Shown here one piece after another: positions 23,861 through 34,080 of a DNA stretch of 64,000 nucleotides (the stretch's first letter is position 1; every line of letters starts with the position of its first letter). Below the pieces are notes generated by a model. That model searched no databases, was not told the origin of the DNA, and saw only the letters and a list, made by a program, of their open reading frames with translations. Where the stretch lies: contig CM034609.1 in NCBI GenBank assembly GCA_020091685.1, forward strand, positions 19,851,204 to 19,915,203, in the 5' to 3' direction. This DNA comes from Lutjanus erythropterus. Taxonomy: Eukaryota > Chordata > Actinopteri > Lutjaniformes > Lutjanidae. A program made the position numbers and the translations under genes.

Positions 23861-23862
23861 TA

Positions 23863-25007
23863 TGTGTGAGTGTTTGCGTGGGGAGGGGGCTTTGTTGGCT
23901 AGATCGGGGAGACTTCCTGTGACAGGTGTGAAGCTCCTGGAGTGTTACCCACCATTAAACACGCTGGCCTATTTATAAAGATGGAGGAGGCAGCCAAAGA
24001 CACGCTGATGTGTTCTCTGTCTAATCTCTGCATGTCGCTCAGGTGTTAATGAGGCTTGTGAAACTTGTGTGTGTGTGTGTGTGTGTGTGTACATGTATGT
24101 GTGCGCAACACACACACTCATGAGAGAAAGTCAACTTTTTTCCCCCTTACTGTCAAAGTGAATTATGTGAGAAAAATAAGCAATGAAAAAACTTTGTGAT
24201 GGTTCTGTCAAAACTCCTAAATCAGGTTCAAAACTATGTGGAACACTCAAAAGCTCAAAACGAGTTGCAGAACTTCAAAATCTTGTTCGGGAGCTTCAGC
24301 TGTGTTACAGCAGTGCCCTCTGGTGGAGAAACTGCTCCAACATTTCTTCATGTTCTCTTTCATAAATTAAATCAGAGTGATGGGAACACCAGCAGAATAT
24401 ATTCACGCCGAACAAATCTGTGGTAACTTCTTTACTGAAGCTGGACCGCTTTTTAAAAAGAAAGCAAAAGCAACACCAGATTGCCACAGATTGCACCATT
24501 AGTCCACAGTTACGTTATAAAAAGCACAAGAACATAGAGATGTCTGCAGAATCCCACGTTCCTATCCATGACATTAATATGCAACATCCATCCACATCGG
24601 CTATTTCATCTTTTAAAGAGAGGAGCCTCAGGGAAAATAGTGGAGGATTAAGACATTGGCTCCTTAACCGTGGTTTAATTTAGATGGTGGCAAACGTAGT
24701 GATCACACCAACACTAACCCAATTGAGAATAACTGGTAAGAGATCTGCAAAAAGAATCAGTGTTTTGAACGGCTTTGAGCTCATTAAGGTATTTTGTTAA
24801 AAACTCCATGGTGACTCAACCTGAGCAGACCTTTAAACACTCAAGCTCACAGACTAAATTTAAGGGACTGTAGGAAATAAAAAAAAAGAATGCTTAAAGA
24901 CTTTTCAGATTTCCTGTTGGACAAATAAGGACAGATAGTATGGACTTAATTTATCAGTCTTGTTTACTGGTCTTTAAAGACATGTATGAGGCTTTTCAAA
25001 TATCAGA
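23863..25007. other. intergenic with a GT microsatellite
   Basis: GT microsatellite at 24066-24090. The interval 24196-24360 contains overlapping ORFs, including CAGTGCCCTCTGGTGGA, a word common in fish repeats. None looks like a gene. Confidence 0.4.
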
Positions 25008-25103
25008 AAGTGATTAATGAAAACATACTTATTAAGTTTTTATTCCATTTCTGACATCTTCTGCTACTAAATCTCTGTAAATCTTACAGGCTGGCCCTTT
25101 AAA
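25008..25103 (+). repeat. dispersed repeat family D, right-end fragment
   Basis: Contains ATTAATGAAAACATACTTAT, TTTATTCCATTTCTGAC, and ends AATCTTACAGGCTGGCCCTT then TAAAG. This is the usual right end of a fish repeat whose left end reads CTTTAAAGGACCAGTGTGTA. The left end occurs at 55955-56090, and a middle part at 48461-49055. Confidence 0.6.
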
Positions 25104-26937
25104 GTGCAAGTATGATCAGGAAAATATCCTTAAAGAACTCAAAGCAAAGGTAATCAGTGCAGAAAAATGTCCTGTGTGGCTGCTGTATTGTTTTAGGTTC
25201 TGATGTAAAACGAAGAAAAGGACTATTAACTGCACAATTTGTGACTGTGGATGATATATATTTTTTAAATATTTAAGTGAATGTTTATTTTACAGTTACT
25301 ACTTTCTCAACTGCTATTTGTATGGTTTTTAAAATCTTTTGAATTAAGAGTTGAAATTAAGTAGTTTATAGGACATTGGAACAACTGGATGATGAGTGTT
25401 TTTTTTTAACTTTCACTTTCAACTAAAACTGGACCTAGACGGACGTCCTTAAGTAGTTGTCTGTTCAACAACATGAACTTTCAGCTCAAACCAGATGCAG
25501 ATAGACATCCTTAAATAGTCTTTTCAATGACATGAAAAATATGTCTTTTCACCTTTCACTTAACTAAAACAAAACGTATCTTAGACGACTGACAAAGCCG
25601 TTTTTTCAGCATCTTTTAATAAAGTCTCACAAGGGAAAGCTGAAATAAATTGCAAAACCAGTAGGATGAAATTACAAAAACCTTCCCCGCACTACCCACC
25701 TTTCAACATTAGCAAGAATCCATAACCCTACCTTTTCTGAACCCTCCTCTCTGCCCAGTAATTTTAGTACAGTCCCTAATAAAGACCCAAATTGCAAACT
25801 GATATGGACAAACCACAGCTGGTATAAAAAGGCCAAGGGGTAAATCTGCAGCGTAAATCGAGCAACAAAATTTTAATACAGGTCAAAAGGTGACATGCGG
25901 AGCTCACAGTGTGTCACATAGCAGTGGCAGCAGCCCGCGGAGCTGAGAGAAAGGCTGTAAAAAGTATTTACAGTGGTGGAGTGGGGCTTTATGTTCACCC
26001 CTCCACTGGTCTGGATAAGTGCCTAATCAGAGGCTCTTCACAATAGAAAGCTGCATTCTCCATTACACCCCTTCACTGAAGCACACTGTAGATTGGCTTT
26101 AAACAGAAATTAAACTGCAAATTTGCTTGTGTGTCCCCAGATGGCACAAAATAACTGTAATTTTTAGGGGTGAAGGCAGAGAGAGTCTGATCTGCCCAAA
26201 CAGCAAACAAAACACTATTTACAATATGTAAATAAAATGTACTGGGCTCATTATTTTTTTGTTCCCCAGGTGAAAATCTTATTGTATCATCAGCAGAATT
26301 ACAGAATGTGATTAGATGAGGAGAGGAGATGATGATACAGATTTGTGCACATTAGAACAGGATTAATCAGAGATTAATGAAAGGTGAGGTTGATATCTGT
26401 GCTGCCATGAATGGCCGGGAGACATCCAGACAAAAGATGAGCGCTTGCAGGGAATCACGCTGAAAAATGAGAAATGCTGGAGCAAAATGGAGGGAATGGG
26501 AGAGACATGCAGAACAAGATGGCTGAGTGGGTAGCACTGATAGAAAAGGTTGTGACTTGTGATTAGGGCAGGGAGGATGAAAGGAGTCAGAAGAAAGAGA
26601 GCAGAGATGGAGAATGAGTCTGGCTGATTGGTTTCCATGGTAACTGCTGATGAGGTGCGGGGCTAAATAAAAGAGCAGGTCCTTCTGGCTTGGTGAGGAT
26701 CACTGTCACATTTCTCACACACATTAAATTGCGAGGGTGTGGAGGGAAGTGGGTGACGGGCGCTGCCACACCTTTCCTCATTAAGGCTGAATCAGCTCCA
26801 CTCTTCTTTCACCGTAAAAGGGACAATTCCACATTTAAGGAAATACAAAGCTTTCTTTTCCTCACACAGATTTATGTCCTGTTCAGTGCCAATTTCTCTT
26901 ATATCATTAGCTTATTAATAGTTCACCGACATTACTA
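25104..26937. other. intergenic, possible conserved non-coding stretches
   Basis: Apart from the tandem repeat at 25408-25535, no repeat or gene was recognised. The segments 25920-26160 and 26225-26400 (TCTTATTGTATCATCAGCAG, GGATTAATCAGAGATTAATG) have balanced composition and no known repeat words. I flag them as speculative regulatory candidates. Confidence 0.3.
25408..25535. repeat. two-unit degenerate tandem repeat
   Basis: Unit 1 (25408-25476) and unit 2 (25477-25535) both begin AACTTTCA, carry AGA-GGACGTCCTTAAGTAGT or AGATAGACATCCTTAAATAG, and end ACATG. A weaker third unit may follow to about 25600. Units are roughly 60-70 bases and not obviously part of a known repeat. Confidence 0.45.
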
Positions 26938-27720
26938 TGAATCAGAATAAGGTGTATTGTCAAGTAGGTTTACCTTGGTGATTTTTTGATACAACAATAA
27001 ACAATAAGAGCAAGCACAAACCCCATTTCCAAACAAGTTGGGACGTTGTACATAAAAACAGAATGCAATGATTTGCAAAAACCTTTAGACTTATGTTCAA
27101 TTCAATACTGTACAAAGACTAAATATCTCAAACTGTTCAAACTGACTTTGATGCCTGCAACATGTTCCGAGAAAGTTGGGACAGATGCATGTTTACCGCC
27201 GTGTTACATCATCTTCTCTTTTAACAGCTCTCAGTGAGCATTTGGGAACAGAGGACACTAATTGTTGAAGCTTTGAAAGTGAAGGCAGGTCAGTCTAGTA
27301 GCTGAAGTCTGCTGCTGGAACATGTGCACAATGTGTCTTGGCATTGTCTTGCTGAAATAAAATCAATAAATCAATGCTATTGGTCACCCTATATGTATGT
27401 CTATGGGTATTTAACAGCTTAAAAGGATTAAAAAGAGCTACTGACTTTGATTAAGCAACATTCAATTGGTTTAAAAACACAGGGTTTTCTTCATTTCCTG
27501 AAAAGTAACTAGTGGACACTCAAGGGGGTGACGGCGTAGGAGTCAGTGTCAGTAGAGGTCTCTGGCCTTGTTGATGAGGCCAGCTGCAGTTGAAAAGAAA
27601 CTGTTCTTGCAGTTTTGGTGCTGATGGGCCACAGCTTTCCAGCAAGTCTCACAAAGCAGATCAGGTACTGCAGCAAGAGCTGCGGTTCCTCAGCATGTAA
27701 CAGACTCTCAATGATCATTC
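26938..27720 (-). mobile_element. 3' end of an L2/CR1-like LINE, interrupted by another transposon
   Basis: On the minus strand the DNA around 27538-27610 encodes NSFFSTAAGLINKARDLY followed by a stop. This matches the usual C-terminus of fish LINE ORF2 proteins (NSFFPxAxxLIN). Just upstream, LWPISTKTA fits the RSIRTRT segment after a frame break. The 3' end, at low coordinates, reads ACTTGACAATACACC then TTATTCTGATTC, the typical tail of these LINEs. Between ORF end and tail lies an inserted DNA transposon (27019-27362). The copy is truncated at its 5' end and inactive. Confidence 0.7.
27019..27362 (+). mobile_element. DNA transposon remnant nested in the LINE 3' UTR
   Basis: It starts AACCCCATTTCCAAACAAGT then TGGGACGTTG, continues with AACAGAATGCAATGATTTGC, GAGAAAGTTGGGACAGATGC and CATTTGGGAACAGAGGACAC, and ends GGCATTGTCTTGCTGAAAT. 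These are signature words of an abundant teleost element whose end carries AAAGTTGGGAC. Sequence normally present between TTGAAGCTTTG and GGCAGGTCAGTCTAGTA is missing, and the far inverted end is lost. Confidence 0.7.
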
Positions 27721-27814
27721 ATTATTTTTTTTATGTGAATAATGCATTTGTTTTTAATTCAGTTTTCCTGTTTTTTGAGTCACATGGCACATAACCTGAT
27801 CCAGCACAGACAGG

Positions 27815-28034
27815 GACAAGGGCTGTGCTCATGTAACCATCACAGGGCTAACAAGCATAGACTGACCATCTTTCTCACTCACATTTATAGCTATAGGCAA
27901 CTTGCAGTATCCAGAAACTAGGCCACATATACTCCCGGCAATCACACAACATGCACAAAGTCCAAGGAATCAAACCTGAATCCTTCTTGATATAGTGTTG
28001 ACAGCTCTAACCACTAAAGCACCTCACAGTCAAT
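27815..28034 (-). repeat. worn tRNA-like/SINE-type repeat, minus copy
   Basis: Reading minus: CACTATATCAAGAAGGATTC, GGTTTGATTCC, GTGCATGTTGTGTGA, and ATAAATGTGAGTGAGAAAGA. This follows a familiar fish repeat that runs GTGGTTAGCACTGTC, CAAGAAGGTTC, GGGTTTGAATCC, TTTGCATGTTC and GAATGTGAGTGTGAATGG. Heavily diverged. It is oriented away from a similar copy at 28050-28200. Confidence 0.5.
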
Positions 28035-28049
28035 AATGGTAATCTTGTT

Positions 28050-28200
28050 TAAGACAGCAGAGGGTCTCAGTGGATCAGTGGGTTCACAGCAAGGAAGCAA
28101 GGAAGGTTTGAATCTTAGGAGACATGTACGTGACATTATGCATGTGATGTGGATTCTCTGGGTCGCCATTGGGGGTGTGATTGTAGCCATCCATCAGACT
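28050..28200 (+). repeat. worn tRNA-like/SINE-type repeat, plus copy
   Basis: GGTCTCAGTGGATCAGTGGG, TTCACAGCAAGGAAGCAAGG, AAGGTTTGAATCTTAGGAG and GGATTCTCTGGGTCGCCATT follow the same fish consensus as 27815-28034 but on the + strand. The two copies are head to head with about 15 bases between them. Confidence 0.45.
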
Positions 28201-28259
28201 GGCAGTCTCAATATTTCCATGTGGATGGATGGTTGGACTTTGGAAGTGTTTGTGTGAAA

Positions 28260-30119
28260 CAGGGTGTTGGTGTAAAATAGTGCACGCGCTCAGTAAACCA
28301 CATAAAGCAGAGAAAGCCATCCAGTCATATTTCTGGGCAGCAGCAGCAGAACCAATCCAGAGTATTCAAAAGGATCAAAAGCACCAAATGCACCGCGAAC
28401 ACTTTCAAACTTTTCACTTCACCAAGTCTGTAAAGACTGAACACATCATTGCTTCAGATATAGAACAGAAAACCTTGCATTTTCTTTTTACACTCAATAC
28501 ATAAAACACTACTTCCTCATTCATTTGCTAATGAAAAACTACATTCTAGCATCCTCATCATCTATATATACATCAAGAAAATTCATTAATCTATTATGCA
28601 GGCATCTTTTTTCTTAGCTGTTCTTCTCGTATTAAAGGCATCTTCTAACATCACATTCCAGATTTCAGAGTTAGAAAACCACTGTAATAAACTTTGAATG
28701 GAAATTGGAGTCTTACAGCAGAGCGAGAAAGAGAGAGAACTCTGTGATGTTGCTATCTGCTTAGCAACAGCATCAGTAATGAGATCAACTCATCCAAACC
28801 CAGTTCATACTGTGACTCACTGGCCTGATTTCCAGCTTGCATCAACACGAGTCTATTTGCCAGATTATATCTCGAAATGCGGAGTAATATATCAGGACTG
28901 TTTACACCTGCCATTAAAATGTGTTTTGTCCACAGTAAATTAGACTGCCCTCCCCGCAGAGTGCAAATGGCAGCAAATTGCACAACAACCCTTTTAATAT
29001 TTTCACTCTTCAGAAAACACTAAATTATAGATATAAATCTTTAGTCAGTAGTTGAAATGAAGGCAGTTTTATGCGGTGGCATGATCCTCATTTCTACATG
29101 TAGTCTGACTATTTAATTATCCATGGTGGATGTTACAGTGAACATAACATTTTTACAACAATGTTAATATTAAAGTTACCATCAAACAATGAAAGTGAAG
29201 AAAATCAGTTGACTGACTGTCATACTGCTTTACTTCGTCTCGCTATTCAGATGTCATGTTAGTGTTCCCTCTGTACTTATTTTCTAAATACGTCATACTT
29301 TTAGAGAGACCAGGGTATACCAAGCACTAATGTGTGCTGGTCCTAGTTGCTATCAGTGTTAAGGGCAACATTAGCACATTTTTTTTATTTATTTCTTTAT
29401 TTATTTTGATTTGGGTAAGTTTACCTAAGATTGTGTTATGTTTCTTAAACAAATTTGTTAGTTGCCATCCTGAGGGAACAATTTGATTTTACATGTTTCC
29501 TTAACTTCCTTTTAATACTATGCATAACTAGCTTGACACAGCAATACAAGAATAATAACTTTTTGCCTGGGACATGCAGCTTTAGCCTCAGACTTTAACC
29601 AGGTTTCATGTAGGAAGCCATCATGTGCTGATTGAAGACCCTTTTTACAGGGTTCTGAGTTTAAAATAAGTCTGGTTCGATAAATCAATTTGATCCTGCT
29701 AGTCGTGGGGCGGTTTCCTGTTTTTATCAGATCCTACATGACAGATCACAGCCGAACACAACAGGACTTAAACGTGTGGGCAGATTTGTTGAATGTAAAT
29801 GTTTTGTAAATGTTAAGTCTAATGTCAAGTCTATGATCAGTTTCAACACATGATTTCTGATCATGCAGTAAACTTTATACATATTGGAAAAGCATTCACA
29901 AATACATTGTTTTTCAGAGGCTTTTGAGATTTTGAGCTACTCTTGGATCAACTTTTCCTATCTTTTGCCAATTTGTATGAAAAAATGGCTGTTTTGTTGG
30001 TCTTGCGAGTGTTGAAAATGGGCGTTTTACCCACATATGATTTGTGGATGGGACAAATGGCAACACACTACATCTGGAGAGACTGAGATTCTAATGATGA
30101 TAGAGGAAGTGTATTCAGC
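28260..30119. other. intergenic, possible conserved non-coding stretch
   Basis: No gene recognised. The segment 28690-28985 (CTGTTTACACCTGCCATTAA, CAGATTATATCTCG) has no repeat words and balanced composition, so it is a speculative enhancer candidate. The rest is AT-rich. Confidence 0.3.
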
Positions 30120-30467
30120 ACGATCTGGGATCCTGTACTGAATTGTTTTTTTTGTTTGTTTGTTTTTTTCAGGTAAAGACTAATGTGATGTAGCCAGTGT
30201 AAAGCACATTGCTGTGTATCCTTTTTGTTGTTTTTACTTTTTTTTCTGTATATACTTATGTATATATATATACTTTTGTAAAGCTGTTCTGTACTTAATC
30301 TAATTTGCCTGTGGCAAGGATGTGCTGTACTCTGTTGTTGTTTTTTTTGTTTCTTGCCCTTTCTCCCTTTGTTTATTGTTGTCATATTTCTGCAAAGCAC
30401 CCAAATAAAATATTATTAAAAGAGAAGTAGAAGAAGAAGAAGATGAAGAAGAAGAAGAAGAAGAAAG
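30120..30467 (+). repeat. retroposon-like 3' end with AATAAA and GAA microsatellite tail
   Basis: A T-rich untranslated-looking stretch (CTTAATCTAATTTGCCTGTG, TGCAAAGCACCC) ends with AATAAAATATTATTAAAA at 30403-30421. It passes straight into a GAA/AAG repeat (30424-30467). A polyadenylation signal followed by an A-rich simple tail fits the end of a retroposed copy. No coding remnant was recognised and no target duplication was found. Confidence 0.35.
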
Positions 30468-32639
30468 TCTAGTTGAAACATTAAAAACAACATGTGAAGC
30501 TAATGTTAGCTTAATTAGCTTGCTAGCTACAGCTGATACAATTTGCCATCGAAAGGTGTCATTTCAGCCAGCAAAATCAAAAGCTGCTGGCAATAAATGA
30601 AATGTCTGCTTTTGTCTACATCTGTCTGAAATCAAAAACGCACAAAGGATGTTGGACCGCCATCATCACTTTATAGGTGCTGAGAGGGGCAGGACTAACC
30701 AAACAAACAAGTAGTCAATTATTTCAATCTGTATGTTTTTACGATAATATATGCAGGGACAATAAACTGGTTTCCATGCATACACTCATGCTGTCATCTC
30801 CACAAGAAGTAGAAAAACTCTGTTCACTGGCCTCCATTACAGGTAACAGCTGTTGGCCTCTTTTCCCTGGGCCTGATTGCTTGCTAAGGTTCTCCATCCC
30901 AGTACATACAGATAGAAATATTCTCTGTCTCTCTGTCAGACACACACACACATACACACATACATAGACGTAGAGTTAGCGAGGGAATCGACTGAGACCT
31001 GAGGGCTCAGAGCTGATGTGTGGGAGGCATATGGCGGAGTGGCCTAATGGAGTGCTTTTACAGTGTATTATAACCAAAGGGACCAGTGTTTCACAGACTG
31101 GCTCACATGGGCGGACCAGGTTAGTGTGACTATTGTATTCTGGTCCTTCCTTTGGGTGCAAACATACACAAGAGACATAGTAGGTGAGAACCTCCTGAGG
31201 TGCACCAACATCCCACTCAGGTTATGGTACATCTACTTGCAGCCAACTAAAAAAACAGGTATCTTTTAAAGACTGTCAAAATTATTGATATCCGATCTTC
31301 CAAAAACACATTAAGATAGTGCCAATCCAACTTTGGATTTTGGTGGTAAATTACATGAAAATTTGAATAAATGCTCTTAATTTTTGTATTTGGCAGGTGA
31401 CCATGGTATAAACAGGATAATGCTCTTGGAGATGTCAGTAATCAGGACTTAATGGATGATGGGGAGAACGATTGCCTCCAGAAGATGCTTGAGTCCGTAC
31501 TTATACAGAACAATGCTCTGAATGCAAGGGGGGACTCCAGCCTAAAAGCTGATGGTTGGCTTATTTGACATCAGTGAGCTTCTGAACTGCTTGGTTTGTC
31601 TAATTAGATTACAGACAGTCTGATTACCTCACCAGTTCATGCTTTTCTCCACCTCAGTTACCATTTGGTGAAGGCCCTGGGACGTCCATTGCCCTCTGAG
31701 TCATCTGTCTGACTGCTCTCACAAACACAATGCTTTCCACAGGGGATGAAGCTGTACGTGTGTGCACTTTGTACTTGTGCGTTTGTCTGAGCGTTCTCGG
31801 TCTGCCATGGAAAATGACCTTTGGCATGATCTGTACAACACAGCTCCAAATCCCACAGTACAGCTGCTGAAAATCCGCTCTGTCTGTGCTGTGACATCCG
31901 CAACCACCTCAATGAATCATGCAGTTCACAAAAATGCTGGAAAACGCTCAACCCGCCACAGAACAACTGTAGCCACTTTACAAAGCCTCAGCTGCCCCTG
32001 GTGCTGGAACAGGGCTGGATATGTGACACCGAGTGGGACTGTCAGCAACAGAGAGCGTGTTTGCTGAGCTGTCCCAAACTCTACTATTCAGCCTGAAATA
32101 TTTACCACTGAGGCTTAGATTGTAGAGATGTGAGGGAAGTGCATCAAGTTGGGGTTAGATAGAGAGTCAAATCTCTGAGCAACAAAGGTTTCTCTTCCCT
32201 GACAGAACAGGCAATCGCAGAGATAAAAGCCCAGAGAAAACGGAAATAGGAACAGAGATACGATCAAGATGTGCAGCATCTACAAGTCCAATAATGCTAA
32301 ACTCTTCTCTCACTATTATTACACCAACAGGATGAAGGTACTTTATTTTGTCCAGGTCTCAACAACCTTATCATTTAAAAATAAGCCAGGCTGGGAAAAC
32401 AAGCAAGCCTGGAATTTCATAATTTTAGAGGCATTTTTGTGGGCGCAAAAGCAAAATACCCAGGCAGCAAGGCAAATAAAATCAAATAAAGCAATGATTT
32501 TAAGTCCACAGAAATGACGCAATGAATTTATCTTCATGGTTTAGGATGATTTTATTTTATTTTTTTAAATACTGAGTACAGTGACACTGGAAGTTAGTTA
32601 GAGGTCAGTCTATATTATGACACTGCCTAATAAAGTGTG
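30468..32639. other. intergenic, no gene recognised
   Basis: Contains a CA-rich tract at 30938-30966 and ORFs such as 31658-31966 (minus) and 31762-32067 (plus) that overlap each other and show no domain. No repeat could be delimited. Confidence 0.4.
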
Positions 32640-32749
32640 TGCCATATCTTAAAATAAAGAGTTGATATCTTAAAATAATGAGTTAGTATCTTAAAGAGTC
32701 TGTCTTTTTTCATCATATTGGTGGATTGCCATAGCCACTTGGACTATAT
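32640..32749. repeat. short tandem array of a TATCTTAAAATAATGAGT motif
   Basis: Three diverged copies of TATCTTAAAATAA-GAGTT-G occur between 32645 and 32700, followed by TCTTTTTTCATCATATTGG. The same combination is found at 49800-50045, where the tandem part is longer. This indicates a shared dispersed element. Confidence 0.55.
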
Positions 32750-33289
32750 AAAGGTACTAGGGCTGTCCCAAACGATTATTTTTCTCCCGATTAATCTATC
32801 GACTATCTTTACGATTAGTCGATTAGTCTAACGATTAATTTTTCAACAAATCTAGCGATTATTTTTTGGTTGACGATTATTAATTCACAAAAGCACTTCT
32901 GAACACTTATTTAAATTCTTTGTTTATTAAAGTAAAAAAAAAACTTTTGAAATTGAATGAACAGTCACATCTCTTTTAGGCAAGCATCATGTGATGTGTG
33001 AACATGAATGAGGTATTTCTCTGTCTATGCATTACAGTGAAACAATGTGTGAGCGCATGTTCAGCAGCCCAAGTAAAAGAATTAACAAGAATGGAAGAAT
33101 TGACTGGAGTGAAATAGCTCCGCTAACGTTAGCTGCATAATGCGCAAAGCTGAAACACAACACTGTGTAACTTTGACTGCAACCCGCTGCTTCGAGAAAT
33201 GAAACTTAACGATGCACGTTAATACGTCGCACATAACAGCAACTTCAGTAAAACCGGGTCATATTAGTTAGTAAGTTAGATGGACTTAC

Positions 33290-33527
33290 GATCCTCCAGC
33301 TTTTTGCTTTCTGTCGTCTTCCAGCAGTACACCTGGGTGACGTCGCTTCAGGTGTTCATTCATCGCTGATGTGCTGCTGTGGTGCGCCAACTCGGCTTTA
33401 CAAACTCGTTTGACTTTTCTTTGAAATATGTCCATACTTTGGACTTTCTTGTCCGCTTTTTTAGCTGCTTCGTGGTGCCGCTCTCCTCTTCCCCGCCCGG
33501 AACGCTGGAATCTGGAGCCTCCGCCAT
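33290..33527 (-). pseudogene. decayed BED zinc-finger first exon of a hAT transposase
   Basis: An ATG at 33525-33527 starts MAEAPDSSVPGGEEESG, then a basic stretch KKRTRKSKVWTYF, the usual opening of a BED finger that binds transposon ends. A one-base frameshift near 33420 then moves the homology to the next frame: VCKAELAHHSSTSAMN, followed by EHLKRRHPGV with both zinc-binding histidines. The first cysteine of the CxxC pair is replaced. The exon ends at 33290 before a GTAAGT donor. Frameshift, lost cysteine and the missing downstream exons mean no functional protein. Confidence 0.75.
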
Positions 33528-33573
33528 CTCTGCTGTTCTCCTTTCTTTTCTGCTGTGCGCGCTTGTTTACAAC

Positions 33574-33650
33574 TGACGGTATGCGCGTGTCGACGTATTT
33601 ACGTCATCGACACTCGACGGTATGTTGTGCGTGCCGACGTATTTACGTCA
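33574..33650 (-). promoter_or_regulatory. duplicated CRE-like block at the hAT 5' end
   Basis: The 16-mer CGACGTATTTACGTCA occurs twice (33591-33606 and 33635-33650), 44 bases apart. Each is preceded by GACGGTATG, so the unit is a short tandem duplication. TACGTCA/TGACGTA is close to the cAMP-response element half sites. Located between the terminal repeat and the transposase ATG, it could be promoter or transposase-binding sequence; which one is inference. Confidence 0.5.
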
Positions 33651-33685
33651 CTACGTCAAATAATCGGGACAGCCCTAAAAGGTAC

Positions 33686-34080
33686 TAGACTATACCAAGG
33701 TACTGAGAGATTCAGACAGTATGACTTTCAATACCATCCTAAATACAGATAATCCTCTTTTTATATAACTGATAGGGAGGTGCTGTATTGTAGTGAGTAG
33801 GACATGCCACTAGGGGTCAGTCTCTGCACAGGGGAGCAAACAAACATGGTGTCTGGGGAATAAAGTTATGCTGCATGTAAAGTTAAGTCGTAGTTTCCTA
33901 GCTGTGGGAATAGCATTGCTGAGACCACCACCTCTGCCTGTGTTAAGAGAATACTACAGTACAGCAGAGCTGGGTTAAGACATTTTACACAAGTGTGACA
34001 TAAATACTGCCATAATACCGTATACCCTGGTAAAATGTCAGGAGGGTATGAAGGTATGAAAAAATAGATACCTCCCAAGC
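33686..34080 (+). repeat. dispersed repeat that hosts the hAT insertion
   Basis: Words such as AATACCGTATACCCTGGTAA, AATGTCAGGAGGGTATGAAG and ATACCTCCCAAGCAT match a familiar fish repeat that describes its ends with GGTATACC-type motifs. The left part appears to continue before 32750, so the hAT element (32758-33677) split it. Non-coding. Confidence 0.5.

Larger units (their letters stand above)
32758..33677 (-). mobile_element. deleted hAT element, 920 bp, target duplication AAAGGTAC
   Basis: Inverted ends TAGGGCTGTCCC (32758-32769) and GGGACAGCCCTA (33666-33677) are perfect, and a perfect 8-bp duplication AAAGGTAC flanks them (32750-32757 and 33678-33685). Both are hallmarks of hAT transposons. 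ACGATTAGTCGATTAGTC words lie inside the left end. On the minus strand the right end carries a CpG-rich promoter-like block and one transposase exon (33290-33527). The catalytic core is absent. Its exact ends suggest fairly recent insertion relative to the worn repeats around it. It sits inside another repeat that continues at 33686-34080. Confidence 0.9.
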
